From a virus, in the IMG/VR virus record IMGVR_UViG_3300034198_024692, positions 1 through 64,000 of that record: a DNA stretch of 64,000 nucleotides; one strand, given 5' to 3'. This document shows positions 22,901 through 31,170 of this stretch, piece by piece (the first letter of the stretch is position 1; each line of letters opens with the position of its first letter). The notes beneath the pieces were generated by a model. It saw nothing but the letters and a program-made list of their open reading frames with translations, was not told where the DNA came from and did not search any database. The position numbers and the translations under genes were made by a program.

Positions 22901-25900
22901 CTCAATCTTTATATGGGCGACTTTATTCTGGAATGCAAGCGGGAGAATTTGCAGATCAATTAGGAAATCTTAAATCTACATCCACAGGAGGAATTCTTCC
23001 TGCGGGTGCAGAAGGTCAGCTTTTTGAAGCTGCTAGTAAAGCTGCATTGACTACAATGAAAGGTCTTTCTGATTCATTTGATCCAAAAAATGAAAATAGA
23101 CCATTTGATTTTACTAACCCAGCTGCAATGAATCAAATGTTGGGAGTAAAAGCTGTAAGAGGTGATGCGAAAAGAGGAGGTGGGTCTACGGAAAATTTTC
23201 AAGGTCAAGTTAATACTCTTATCAAAAAGTCAATGAACGATGGAGACATCGCTCCAAAAATATTATCTCAAATAAGTCAACAATCCAAAGCTAGAAAATC
23301 TCCTAATGCCGCTAAGGGTTACATCCCAAACTTTGTTAGCAAAAGTAGAGAAATTGGATCTGGTGCAGAAGCTAGATTTTTAAGACTTGGAACAAAAGAG
23401 GGAATAGATGTTGGTGTTAAGAAGTTTTATAAAGATGGTCCAAAAAACGCACTTTCTCAGGAATGGTTGATCAGTCAGTATATCAATAGATATTTGAACA
23501 TCCCAGGTATTTATGGTCCAAAAACATTGTCTGGTTTCAATGAATCCAACAGACGAGGAGCAATAAGAAAAGAAATTATATCTGGTAAACTTGGAAAGAT
23601 AGCACTTGGTTCTGACAAAGCTAGATTGTTTGGACTTGGAACTCTACGCTCCGCTGTAAAAACCAAAGGTTTAGATCTTACTGATTTACATGGATCTAAT
23701 TATATACTTAATAAAAACGCTGAGAATTACTTGAGTAAGTTTTCAACTTATCCTTCAGATCCGATTGGATCGCTGACTTTATTGAGAGAAATGGCATCTA
23801 ATGGTGGAGTTGCTAGTCTTATTGATCCAGGTTTTGCGCGAATTACTGGATCTCCAGCTAGAGACGTAGTTGATAAAATGCTCAACTATATAGACAGCAA
23901 AAAAAAGAAAACAGCCGCAAAAGGCTTCTTGCCAAATTTTGCAAATCCTCTTAAAGATGCAGTTAACCGTGAAATGGCTGCGGGAGTTCCTGCTTCTCAA
24001 ATCTACATAGACAAAAATTCATCTCTTAAAAACGCGGCTAATCCAATGGGATTAATGGTTGCTAATCGCCGTGATGAACCAGCAGGTGGATTTCAAGGAA
24101 TCAATAGAGCAAGAAAAGAAGGCATGAATCCGCAAACATATGGTGCGGCAAGTGGATTTGTGCCGAATTATGCAGATGCGCCAGACATTTCTGGATACGT
24201 AGGTAAAACAAGAAGTGATGCTTTAGCGGAAGAATCTAGAAATTATGGAAAAGCTTATGCAGATCTTATAACTGAATTAAGAAAAGCAACGGCTGATGAA
24301 AAACAAGCTAGAGGTAAAAACAAAAAAGCAGCGCAAGATAGAATAAAAGCTCTAGAAGATGATAGAGAAGCTCTTAAAAAATCTTCAGATGCAACTCGAA
24401 AAGCAATCATTGAACAGTCAAAAGGAGCTTTTGGTAAAGGCAAAACCTTAACTGGTAAAGAAGCTACTGTTCAAGCACAAGGTGGACAAAAAGATATGCT
24501 TGGAACTATCTTTGCGTTGCAAGGAGCATTTAGTATATTGACTGGAGCTACAAGTGATGCTTCATCACAACTTGCAAAATATACTAATATAGTATCAGAA
24601 AGTGCTGGAGGTTTTGTGACAGCAGCATTCGCTATTCAAGGTTTAGGCCAAATTGGCGGAAAAGTAGGTCCAGCGTTAGCAAAGTTAGGGCCATATGGAT
24701 TAGCAGCAGCTGGAGCAATAGCATCTTTTTCGGCTGGTGGAAAAATAATGGATGAATATTATGGTATTACTAAAGCAGCTACAGCTAATATAGCCAAGAT
24801 GTCCGAAGCGGTGAAAAATGCGGCATTTACATTTGAAAATTTATCTGAACCAGGAAAAAAGAAAATAGAATCTTCGGCAATAGGTTTAGTCAGAGGAGCA
24901 GCAAGAGAGAGCATGACAGCTCGTTTTATGGCTGATTTTGAAGGCTCAGATTTCTTTACAGCTGGAGAATTAGAAAAAAGTTTAGTAGATGTTGTTAAAA
25001 ATGCAGACGCTGCTGGTGTGAGCTATAACAGAATGTGGGATGAAATAAGAAAAAAATCAGCAGATGGGAAAATAACTGTTAAAGAAGTAGATGAATTAAC
25101 AGGTTCTTTTTCTAAATTAATATTTACATCATCGCAGTTAAAAAATGCAAAAAGAAATTTAGATTTATCTCCAACAGGAACTATTGGAAAAGAGTTTATT
25201 GGTAAATCTAGACAAGATATAATGTCTGATTTGGAAAATTTAAAAAGTGGATCTACTCCAAATCCAAATACAGGGATAGGAATGATTCAAAATGCAATTT
25301 TAAGCCAATTAACGGATGATCAAAAAATAGGATTTGACATAAATAGCGAAGCTGTAAAAAGTGAAATTCTTAGAATATATGATGCAACTATAGATCTTAA
25401 GAATGCATTTGCAGATACTGCTAAAGAAGCATTAGATTTAATGAATATTTCTTATGCTCAAAATCAATTAAAGAATACTATTGATCTTTCAATTGCACAA
25501 CAAAGAACTACTCAAGAATTAGATCTTCAATTGCTTTCTGCCAAGGAGCTTAATAATTTAAGCGAAAAAGATATTAGAAGTTTAGAGAATAAAATAGCTT
25601 TGCGCGATTTAGATAGAAAATTAATAGACGAAACTTCTAATCTTCTCAAAGGACAGATTGATAAAGCTAAATTGCTTGTAGCAGATAAAAAACAAACAAT
25701 TAAGCTAGAAGAACAATTAAAAACTTTTTCAGAAGATGATTTCAAAAATAAAGATACAGTTACTAAATTACTAGGAGAAATAAATATATTGTTGGGTACT
25801 GGAACTAATCTCACAGAAGCTCAGAGAAAAGAAAATGAACAGATTTTAGATAATCTTCTAAAGAAATATAATTTAGATAAGGAAGATTTAAAAACTCAAC

Positions 25901-28227
25901 AACAAAAAACAGAGGAATATAAAAACCAAGCATCAACAATAAAAGATATAATCTCTTCCGCACAAAGAGCTTCCCAACAAAGAGCTTTTGGTATAGACAT
26001 ATCTTCAAGAAGATCTGAGTTTTCAAATACTCAGCGAATTTCTCAATTACAAGCTTCAAAATTAGGTAGATCAACTGAAGAAATTAGAGTAATAGACGCT
26101 CAAATCGCTGCGATTGAAGCTAATACTGTGGCTGTGCAAAATGCTGCAAATTATAATAAAATGCTCGAAGAAAAAAGGGGGGAATTGTTGGGTTTAGCAA
26201 AACCAACAGATGATATTTCAGCAATGACATATAGGAATGCTTTTGAAAGCGCGAAAACTATGAGCAGCTTAATAACAGAAGCTGAAAACCTTATTGGCGC
26301 GACTAGATTTAATGAAGAAGATAATCAAGCTATCAAAGACTTTATCCTAAAATTGAAACAAGAATCTGAAAGTCTTCAATTAGACGCTGAATCATCCCAA
26401 GCGGCAGCAGATGCTCGCACAAGAGAAGCTGGAGCAATAGAGCCAGTTATATCAGCTTTAGAAATGTTTAGAAGATCTCTGCTTGATTCTACAGATATCA
26501 TTGATCGAAAAATTCAAGATTTAGAATTAGAAAAATTAACTTCTATATCTGGAAGAAGAAACGCTGAAATTGCTTATGAAATAGAAACTCTTAATCAGCA
26601 AAGAGGACAAAGCCCAGAAGAAGCGGCAAGAATAGCGAGAAAAAGACAGGTAAAAACAATCCCTCAGTTGTTTGCAGAAGAGTTTAGTAAAACTAACGAA
26701 GAAAGAACGTTGGAGCTTAATAAGACAATCGTTGATGCTTCCGTTCAATTTAAAAATAATTTAGTAGATGGTATTTCTGAAGCTATTGAAGGTGGAAAAT
26801 CATTAAGTGATACTCTTAGAGCTGGAGCTTTAGATTTTGTAAGACAATTGAACAAGAAATTAATGTCTAATGCTATAGATTCGATTCTTGGATCAAATCC
26901 AAATTCATCTTCAGGAGTATTTTCATCCATTTCTAAAATTTTTGCAGGAAATGGCAAAGCCTCTGGAGGAATGATTTCAGGTGGATCGGGAACCAAAGAT
27001 GATGTCCCTGCAATGTTAATGGGCGGCGAATATGTTATCAACAAAAAGTCAGTTGGTAAATATGGACCTCAATTTTTAGAAGCAATCAATAATGGAACAT
27101 TAGGCGGTTACGCAAAAGGAGGAATGATACAAAGTGGTCAAGGAGGTTTCTTTACTCCAGGAACTTATGGACTTGGCGGAATTCAAGGAACTCGCAACTT
27201 ACTTAAGTTTGCAACTCAAGGATATACTTCTGGATCTAGAGATCAGATAATAAATCAAGGAAATTATGCTTCTATAAACTTGGAACCAGAAAGTGTTAGA
27301 TTGACAAATTTTGGACGCAATAACAGTCCTCAAGCTGAAGCAACTAGAGCTGCGAAAGAACAAGCTTTTGGTTTGTATATGCAAGAAATGCAAGCTCAAG
27401 CTGAAGCAAGAAAACAAGCAGAAGCGGAAAAAGATGCACTGAAAAAGCAACTCATATTGTCGGTGGTATTAGCTGCTGGATCTGGATTCTTTAAGGCTTA
27501 CGCTGGATCTGGTGCAACTGGAACAGCACGATTAACTGATGCGGCTAAAGGAATTTGGAGTGGTTTTGAAGGAAAAGGTGGTTTATCTAATTTATTTAGT
27601 TCTGGGGGATCATATTCAACATCAAAAAATAAAAATGCTCCAAATGGATATAATGTGAATCCATATGATAATGATCAAATAAATGAAGTAAATTCTGCTT
27701 TGGGAGGTTTAGGAGTTTCTCCATTAAATTTTGGAGGATCTAATAATGGTGTTTATAATAATAACATACCAGCATTCACTACTGGTCCATTTGACGCGCA
27801 AGGACAGTATATAGAAGAACGCGCAAACGAAAGATTTGCAACTGGAGGTTCAATTCCTTTCAGAGCTGGAATCGACACAGTTCCAGCAATGCTTTCAGGC
27901 GGCGAATTCATTATGAATCGCTCTGCTGCTCAAAACATTGGTGCTGGTAATCTACAAGCGCTCAATGCTGGCGCAGGAAGCATCGTCACAGAAGAAAAGA
28001 CTGAAGAGTTGAACGAGAAGCTCATCGCCAAGCTTGACGAGCTTATTGAAGCTTCTAGCGCAGCTGGAAATATCACCATCAATGTTGATGGATCAACTGG
28101 CAAATCTTCTCAAACAACCGATGGAGGCGCATCAGAACAAAAACAACAGCTTGCACGACAAATCAAAGATGTTGTTCTTAAAGTTATTCAAGACGAAAAG
28201 AGATTGGGAGGCTCATTGAGAAAGTAA
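19957..28227 (+). CDS. Giant tape measure protein with embedded enzyme-like domains
   Basis: A 2756-residue tape measure that sets tail length. Residues 45-350 form a TP901-type tape-measure domain (EKSLTEINSVFQ, GQSFDAVAKGALELARQG, SVGGAVIGNSFKTIFTRL), followed by a hydrophobic segment near 430-460 (LALFAAIILKLSKDL). From about 545 to 1405 globular insertions are separated by a recurring motif, Gly-aromatic/hydrophobic-(V/I/L)-P-N-(F/Y): GLIPNFA (632-638), GFIPNFA (823-829), GYIPNFV (1121-1127), GFLPNFA (1323-1329), GFVPNYA (1400-1406), plus weaker copies near 575 and 597. The insertions look like nuclease, nuclease, kinase and a short module. Residues 1420-2290 are coiled coils; the end has two copies of a D-(D/T)-VPAML-GGE(Y/F) segment typical of tape measures. 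It is preceded by two chaperones and followed by distal tail genes. Confidence 0.93.
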   Translation: MPASVQIPVTQTGLEASIQAALKNAGKGAQINLGTNSRQINALAQPLGRITGQADEFTKSMEAANARVFAFGASVGIINSVSSAFSSLVKNTIAVEKSLTEINSVFQKSSSELDKFGNSLFNVAKNTGQSFDAVAKGALELARQGLSTEESLKRINDALILTRLSGLDAERSVSGLTAAVNAFKSTGITTSEVLNKLVTVSQKYSVSEKDLIEGLKRSSSVAKQAGVSFDELVGIITAVQEKTSVGGAVIGNSFKTIFTRLQRTDTLEALQQLGVSVTDVQGKILPATKLLENLAATIKSLNQVQLAEITEKVGGGFQIDKLLATLEDLSSQSSVAFKATEVSLKSTNQAYEKNAALNVTLAALINKTSLSAEQLGATLGKIGITDSAKSLLGFFNGLLESIQKILGEESALGDVFRGLAKGIGNLVTGPGLALFAAIILKLSKDLAQFGFASLKGFFGIGKAAKEIQNVEQSIASALSKNINLQRQLFALEGNRTAQIKVMSDAIVMQEAAMRRMASTASSLAAPLYQQGVRSSGEGLRVPKAAGGYMPAVSQESSDIKKGVGGAKAGDRPVVIPNFNFGQGKKGSIVAHTGEYAVPNFGGSGGTAIFNRDMVRSMGLPSGAKKITASGGLIPNFAKVSEIVKYFSTTLVPKINISQSSDGRLSKDDNVNLIGNGYQKLYVPRNKGESTNDYEKRIAKQYGYTTGGMFGKENSAVDGFKGPTSLLEVKSGSWDDSDVKLKFLRANIENYGRNLPLDVWTKNKDNIKVNGLLVHSDESDRGNFSKAKTLKQDLINTDKYRSNKYGRPRKIDDFGKYIKNLSFGFIPNFADLADTIRQYYPDLESYRKEPGGKKFVFPNGLETYQSNIDNVLKRNPSIATQRKQTEDKVRQQKLKEGALDFKIDANTLGGIALVTPRNGDASGYVSAKLKGSDFKKNKPRGILDDDQIILSNIQQTGVPTKKNFEQISSEINKLFAGPIVTLAQSLYGRLYSGMQAGEFADQLGNLKSTSTGGILPAGAEGQLFEAASKAALTTMKGLSDSFDPKNENRPFDFTNPAAMNQMLGVKAVRGDAKRGGGSTENFQGQVNTLIKKSMNDGDIAPKILSQISQQSKARKSPNAAKGYIPNFVSKSREIGSGAEARFLRLGTKEGIDVGVKKFYKDGPKNALSQEWLISQYINRYLNIPGIYGPKTLSGFNESNRRGAIRKEIISGKLGKIALGSDKARLFGLGTLRSAVKTKGLDLTDLHGSNYILNKNAENYLSKFSTYPSDPIGSLTLLREMASNGGVASLIDPGFARITGSPARDVVDKMLNYIDSKKKKTAAKGFLPNFANPLKDAVNREMAAGVPASQIYIDKNSSLKNAANPMGLMVANRRDEPAGGFQGINRARKEGMNPQTYGAASGFVPNYADAPDISGYVGKTRSDALAEESRNYGKAYADLITELRKATADEKQARGKNKKAAQDRIKALEDDREALKKSSDATRKAIIEQSKGAFGKGKTLTGKEATVQAQGGQKDMLGTIFALQGAFSILTGATSDASSQLAKYTNIVSESAGGFVTAAFAIQGLGQIGGKVGPALAKLGPYGLAAAGAIASFSAGGKIMDEYYGITKAATANIAKMSEAVKNAAFTFENLSEPGKKKIESSAIGLVRGAARESMTARFMADFEGSDFFTAGELEKSLVDVVKNADAAGVSYNRMWDEIRKKSADGKITVKEVDELTGSFSKLIFTSSQLKNAKRNLDLSPTGTIGKEFIGKSRQDIMSDLENLKSGSTPNPNTGIGMIQNAILSQLTDDQKIGFDINSEAVKSEILRIYDATIDLKNAFADTAKEALDLMNISYAQNQLKNTIDLSIAQQRTTQELDLQLLSAKELNNLSEKDIRSLENKIALRDLDRKLIDETSNLLKGQIDKAKLLVADKKQTIKLEEQLKTFSEDDFKNKDTVTKLLGEINILLGTGTNLTEAQRKENEQILDNLLKKYNLDKEDLKTQQQKTEEYKNQASTIKDIISSAQRASQQRAFGIDISSRRSEFSNTQRISQLQASKLGRSTEEIRVIDAQIAAIEANTVAVQNAANYNKMLEEKRGELLGLAKPTDDISAMTYRNAFESAKTMSSLITEAENLIGATRFNEEDNQAIKDFILKLKQESESLQLDAESSQAAADARTREAGAIEPVISALEMFRRSLLDSTDIIDRKIQDLELEKLTSISGRRNAEIAYEIETLNQQRGQSPEEAARIARKRQVKTIPQLFAEEFSKTNEERTLELNKTIVDASVQFKNNLVDGISEAIEGGKSLSDTLRAGALDFVRQLNKKLMSNAIDSILGSNPNSSSGVFSSISKIFAGNGKASGGMISGGSGTKDDVPAMLMGGEYVINKKSVGKYGPQFLEAINNGTLGGYAKGGMIQSGQGGFFTPGTYGLGGIQGTRNLLKFATQGYTSGSRDQIINQGNYASINLEPESVRLTNFGRNNSPQAEATRAAKEQAFGLYMQEMQAQAEARKQAEAEKDALKKQLILSVVLAAGSGFFKAYAGSGATGTARLTDAAKGIWSGFEGKGGLSNLFSSGGSYSTSKNKNAPNGYNVNPYDNDQINEVNSALGGLGVSPLNFGGSNNGVYNNNIPAFTTGPFDAQGQYIEERANERFATGGSIPFRAGIDTVPAMLSGGEFIMNRSAAQNIGAGNLQALNAGAGSIVTEEKTEELNEKLIAKLDELIEASSAAGNITINVDGSTGKSSQTTDGGASEQKQQLARQIKDVVLKVIQDEKRLGGSLRK

Positions 28228-28228
28228 A

Positions 28229-29020
28229 ATGTTTGGACAAATTTCAAATTACGAAAACAAACTATTTATATCTGGCCAAGAAGTAATTGGTGTAGAGAAT
28301 GTAGAATTTTCGTATTCTCAATCTTCTAACGTTTTAAAAGCTCTTGGGTATTCAGTTGGCCAAACTGTTGTTAGTGGTCCTCCACAACAAAAAGTATCAA
28401 TATCGCAAAACTTAATACACAGCGGCGGATTGATTAATTATACTGGAGAAAACAATATAAGCGGAAGTATAAATTACGATGGCAATAACTATGGATTTCG
28501 CAGTGGATACTTAACTGAATACTTAGTTAATTGCGCGGTCGGATCTATTCCAAAAATCACAAGCAATATTGTTGTTTATGATGATATGGTGACTGGAACA
28601 AAAAATGCATCTGGATCTATTGCTTCTCCAGCGATTCATATTCCAAATCAAGGATCTATATCTGTCACATGCGACAATACTTCTACGAATAGAGTTGTTG
28701 GTTTTGATTATTCTATTAAAATAGATAGGATACCAATTTATTCAATAGGATCTATCTTGCCAAAAGAAATAGTAACGATGCCAGTTGTAGAATACTCCGC
28801 TTCTGTTCAAATAGATGTGGACGATGCTTTCTTATCTAACAGTACTGGATTTTTAAACTCTCGCCAAAACAAAACAGTATCATTTGCAATTAGATCCAGA
28901 GATAACTCCACTGTTCTTCAACAGTTAACAATTCCAAAAGCATCTTTAGTTTCTGAATCTTTATCAAGCTCGGCAGATGGTGGAGTTAAATTAACATTAA
29001 ACTATATAGGACATTCATGA
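28229..29020 (+). CDS. Tail-tube-like distal tail protein
   Basis: A 263-residue beta-rich protein one base after the tape measure stop codon. VIGVENVEFSYSQSSNVLKALGYSV, VSISQNLIHSGGLINYTG and the closing LVSESLSSSADGGVKLTLNY match the strand pattern of the putative major tail tube protein and two other proteins here. In this position a tail tube paralogue probably forms a distal tail or tube-tip ring. No enzymatic motif is seen. The next gene starts inside the last codons (ATGA overlap). Confidence 0.6.
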   Translation: MFGQISNYENKLFISGQEVIGVENVEFSYSQSSNVLKALGYSVGQTVVSGPPQQKVSISQNLIHSGGLINYTGENNISGSINYDGNNYGFRSGYLTEYLVNCAVGSIPKITSNIVVYDDMVTGTKNASGSIASPAIHIPNQGSISVTCDNTSTNRVVGFDYSIKIDRIPIYSIGSILPKEIVTMPVVEYSASVQIDVDDAFLSNSTGFLNSRQNKTVSFAIRSRDNSTVLQQLTIPKASLVSESLSSSADGGVKLTLNYIGHS

Positions 29021-29964
29021 GTACATTTTACGATAGAAGTAATAACATATTACTTAGTTCTGGAAATAGAATTACTGGATTAACATATAGTCCAGTTTAT
29101 GGATCTAGAGTTTCGTTTTCTTCTAAAGCAAACGTTTATGAAACTCAAGATGGATACTATAATTTAATTCCATTATCAATAAATAGTCTAGATGCGAAGT
29201 TTGAATTAAGATTTGATTTAAATCAATTTGATTCTCAAAAACTTGTAAATTTTATAGAGTCAAAGTCTGGATGTGAATTATATAGATTCTCTGATGCTTC
29301 AGCTTTTTATAAGCCAATCAGTGGAGTAACTGATAATTATGCAGTAAATCACATTAATAAAAACCACTATGAAGTGGCAATATCAATTGATGTTAATCAA
29401 GCTCCGACTTTATTAAATTGGTCTGGAATGACATTTATAAACTCTGGTTTGCAGCATTGGTCAACAGGAAGATCATATAAAAAGTATGATATAATTTATA
29501 GCGGCATAAGCAGCAACAAATTAAACAACTATTATTATTGTTCAGGAGATCACACTTCGTCTTCGCCAAGCATAGACGGTCCAACTGGATCAAGTTCAAA
29601 GTGGACTCAATCTTTCTTTTTTGAACCAGATATCGGTCTTCAAAATGATGTTCAGATTAAAGTAGATAAAATAGAATTTAAGAATTCATTTATTCAAAGA
29701 ATCAAAACTAGAAAACATTTGGCTCCAGTAAACCTATCTTATAAATTCACAAATATACCAACAATTGAAGCTAAGTCTATAATGCACTTTTTAGAAAATA
29801 AAGCTGGGTATAGAAGATTTTTACATCAGATACCATCTGTTTATAATAGACCGAAGGTTTTTTACGCTCCATCTTGGAGTCATTCTTGGAACTACTTAGA
29901 TTCCCATAATATTGAAATCAATCTAATTGAAGACCCACTGGGCATAATACCTACAGGAACATGA
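29017..29964 (+). CDS. Minor tail protein, duplicated gpM-like domains flanking a carbohydrate-binding-like module
   Basis: A 315-residue protein with two similar halves. Residues 20-135 and 225-315 both show a beta domain in which a long strand region leads to a helix (FDSQKLVNFIESKSGCELYRF versus EAKSIMHFLENKAGYRRFLHQI) and a final strand before a proline turn, resembling lambda gpM-like tail-tip domains. Between them, about 145-205, lies W..GRSYKKYDIIYSG...NNYYYCSGDH...W TQS, the spacing of the small chitin/cellulose-binding (CBM5/12-like) fold. The protein thus may combine a tail-tip ring with cell-surface sugar binding. It overlaps its neighbours by four bases each side. Confidence 0.6.
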   Translation: MSTFYDRSNNILLSSGNRITGLTYSPVYGSRVSFSSKANVYETQDGYYNLIPLSINSLDAKFELRFDLNQFDSQKLVNFIESKSGCELYRFSDASAFYKPISGVTDNYAVNHINKNHYEVAISIDVNQAPTLLNWSGMTFINSGLQHWSTGRSYKKYDIIYSGISSNKLNNYYYCSGDHTSSSPSIDGPTGSSSKWTQSFFFEPDIGLQNDVQIKVDKIEFKNSFIQRIKTRKHLAPVNLSYKFTNIPTIEAKSIMHFLENKAGYRRFLHQIPSVYNRPKVFYAPSWSHSWNYLDSHNIEINLIEDPLGIIPTGT

Positions 29965-31148
29965 ATCGACAAGTATTAAAAAGTAATTCTGCGTTTATCG
30001 CAATGGGAGATTTTCCAGCTTGGAAAACAACAGGAGATACTGCAAGATTATTTCCTCTCGTTCAAAAGTGTGATTTTTCTATTTCAAACGAGCACCAAAA
30101 GATAAAACAAGTAGGAAGCCAGTCTTATGCTGTAAATCATATTGTTAGAGCGCCACAAGCGAATGTAAGTTTAAGTTACTACTTAAATCCATATTGCAGC
30201 AATGAGATATTGTTTGGATTTAATGCTAGCGGATCTGGATATGCGCCATGCGTTAGAGATCTTAAAAATAGAGATCAAAACATATATGTAATCGTTGATC
30301 CAGAAGATATTAAAGATGGATTTGATGATTTTAAAAAGCCAGCTTCTTCAGTTAATTTTAGCGGAATGCAAGCTTTAACTTTTGGCAATTGCTTCTTAAA
30401 CAGTTATTCTGTTTCATTTAATTTAAATTCTGTGCCAGTTGTGGATGTTGGATTTTCTGCTTCTAATGTTAGATTCGAAAATATAACTGGAGGAAGAATA
30501 TCTATTCCAGCAATTAACAGTATATCTGGAAACAATAGTGGATCTGGATTTTTAGATCTTTCTGGATTATATGATAGTTTAAAAGATGGATATATATCCA
30601 ATGATCCAAAACTAAGAAACGAATTCAATCCTCCAGTAGTCGTATCTAATAATAGCTCATTTCAACTAAACAATCTGCAAGTAGGAGGTATAACATTAGA
30701 TGCTGTAGGAAATCCAATATTGCAGAGTTTTGATTTAAATTTGGATTTATCTAGAACTGATTTATATGGTCTTGGCAGCAATTATGTTTATGGTCGCAAA
30801 TTAGAATATCCAGTTAATGGAAAAGCTGGAATATCTTGCTTAGTGTCTGGAATATCAAGTGGACAATTTCAATCTATACTAACAAGTGAAAGCGGTTATT
30901 CTTTTGAAGTATCTTTTAGAGATTCTGATAGATTAGTTACAGGTTTTTATAGAATAGAAAATGCAAAGCTAGAAAATTTAAGTTTTTCTTCAACAGTTAA
31001 TAATACTATTTCATTCAATGCTGATTTCTCTTTTGAAGCTAATGAAACTGGTGGATTTCTCATGAAGAGAAATATTCCAAATGCTATTACTTGGAATAAT
31101 TTAAACTTTTTATGGCAAAACATAACTGTTAATTGGAACGATATATAA
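29961..31148 (+). CDS. Tail-tube-like distal tail protein, long form
   Basis: A 395-residue beta-rich protein starting inside the previous gene's stop codon. CDFSISNEHQKIKQVGSQSY, VSLSYYLNPYCSNEILFGFN and NVSFNLNSVPVVDVGFSASNV-type strands parallel the putative major tail tube protein (there SISRQDINQYGELARID, VNLDFSYYLTDGTNERALGF). The C-terminal LENLSFSSTVNNTISFNADFSF also matches its last strands. It is therefore probably a third tube-fold paralogue, placed at the tail tip. Its middle contains Gly/Ser/Asn-rich loops. No catalytic residues were noted. Confidence 0.6.
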   Translation: MNRQVLKSNSAFIAMGDFPAWKTTGDTARLFPLVQKCDFSISNEHQKIKQVGSQSYAVNHIVRAPQANVSLSYYLNPYCSNEILFGFNASGSGYAPCVRDLKNRDQNIYVIVDPEDIKDGFDDFKKPASSVNFSGMQALTFGNCFLNSYSVSFNLNSVPVVDVGFSASNVRFENITGGRISIPAINSISGNNSGSGFLDLSGLYDSLKDGYISNDPKLRNEFNPPVVVSNNSSFQLNNLQVGGITLDAVGNPILQSFDLNLDLSRTDLYGLGSNYVYGRKLEYPVNGKAGISCLVSGISSGQFQSILTSESGYSFEVSFRDSDRLVTGFYRIENAKLENLSFSSTVNNTISFNADFSFEANETGGFLMKRNIPNAITWNNLNFLWQNITVNWNDI

Positions 31149-31154
31149 TAATAA

Positions 31155-31166
31155 GTGTAAAAATAA
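31155..31166 (+). promoter_or_regulatory. GTGTAA-type promoter before fibre gene
   Basis: GTGTAAAAATAA ends four bases before the ATG at 31171. Confidence 0.5.
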
Positions 31167-31170
31167 AAGA

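Noticed and set aside
25811-26074. Minus-strand open frames within the tape measure coiled coil
   Set aside because: Leu/Phe-rich antisense translations of AT-rich coiled-coil coding sequence, without start signals or recognisable domains.
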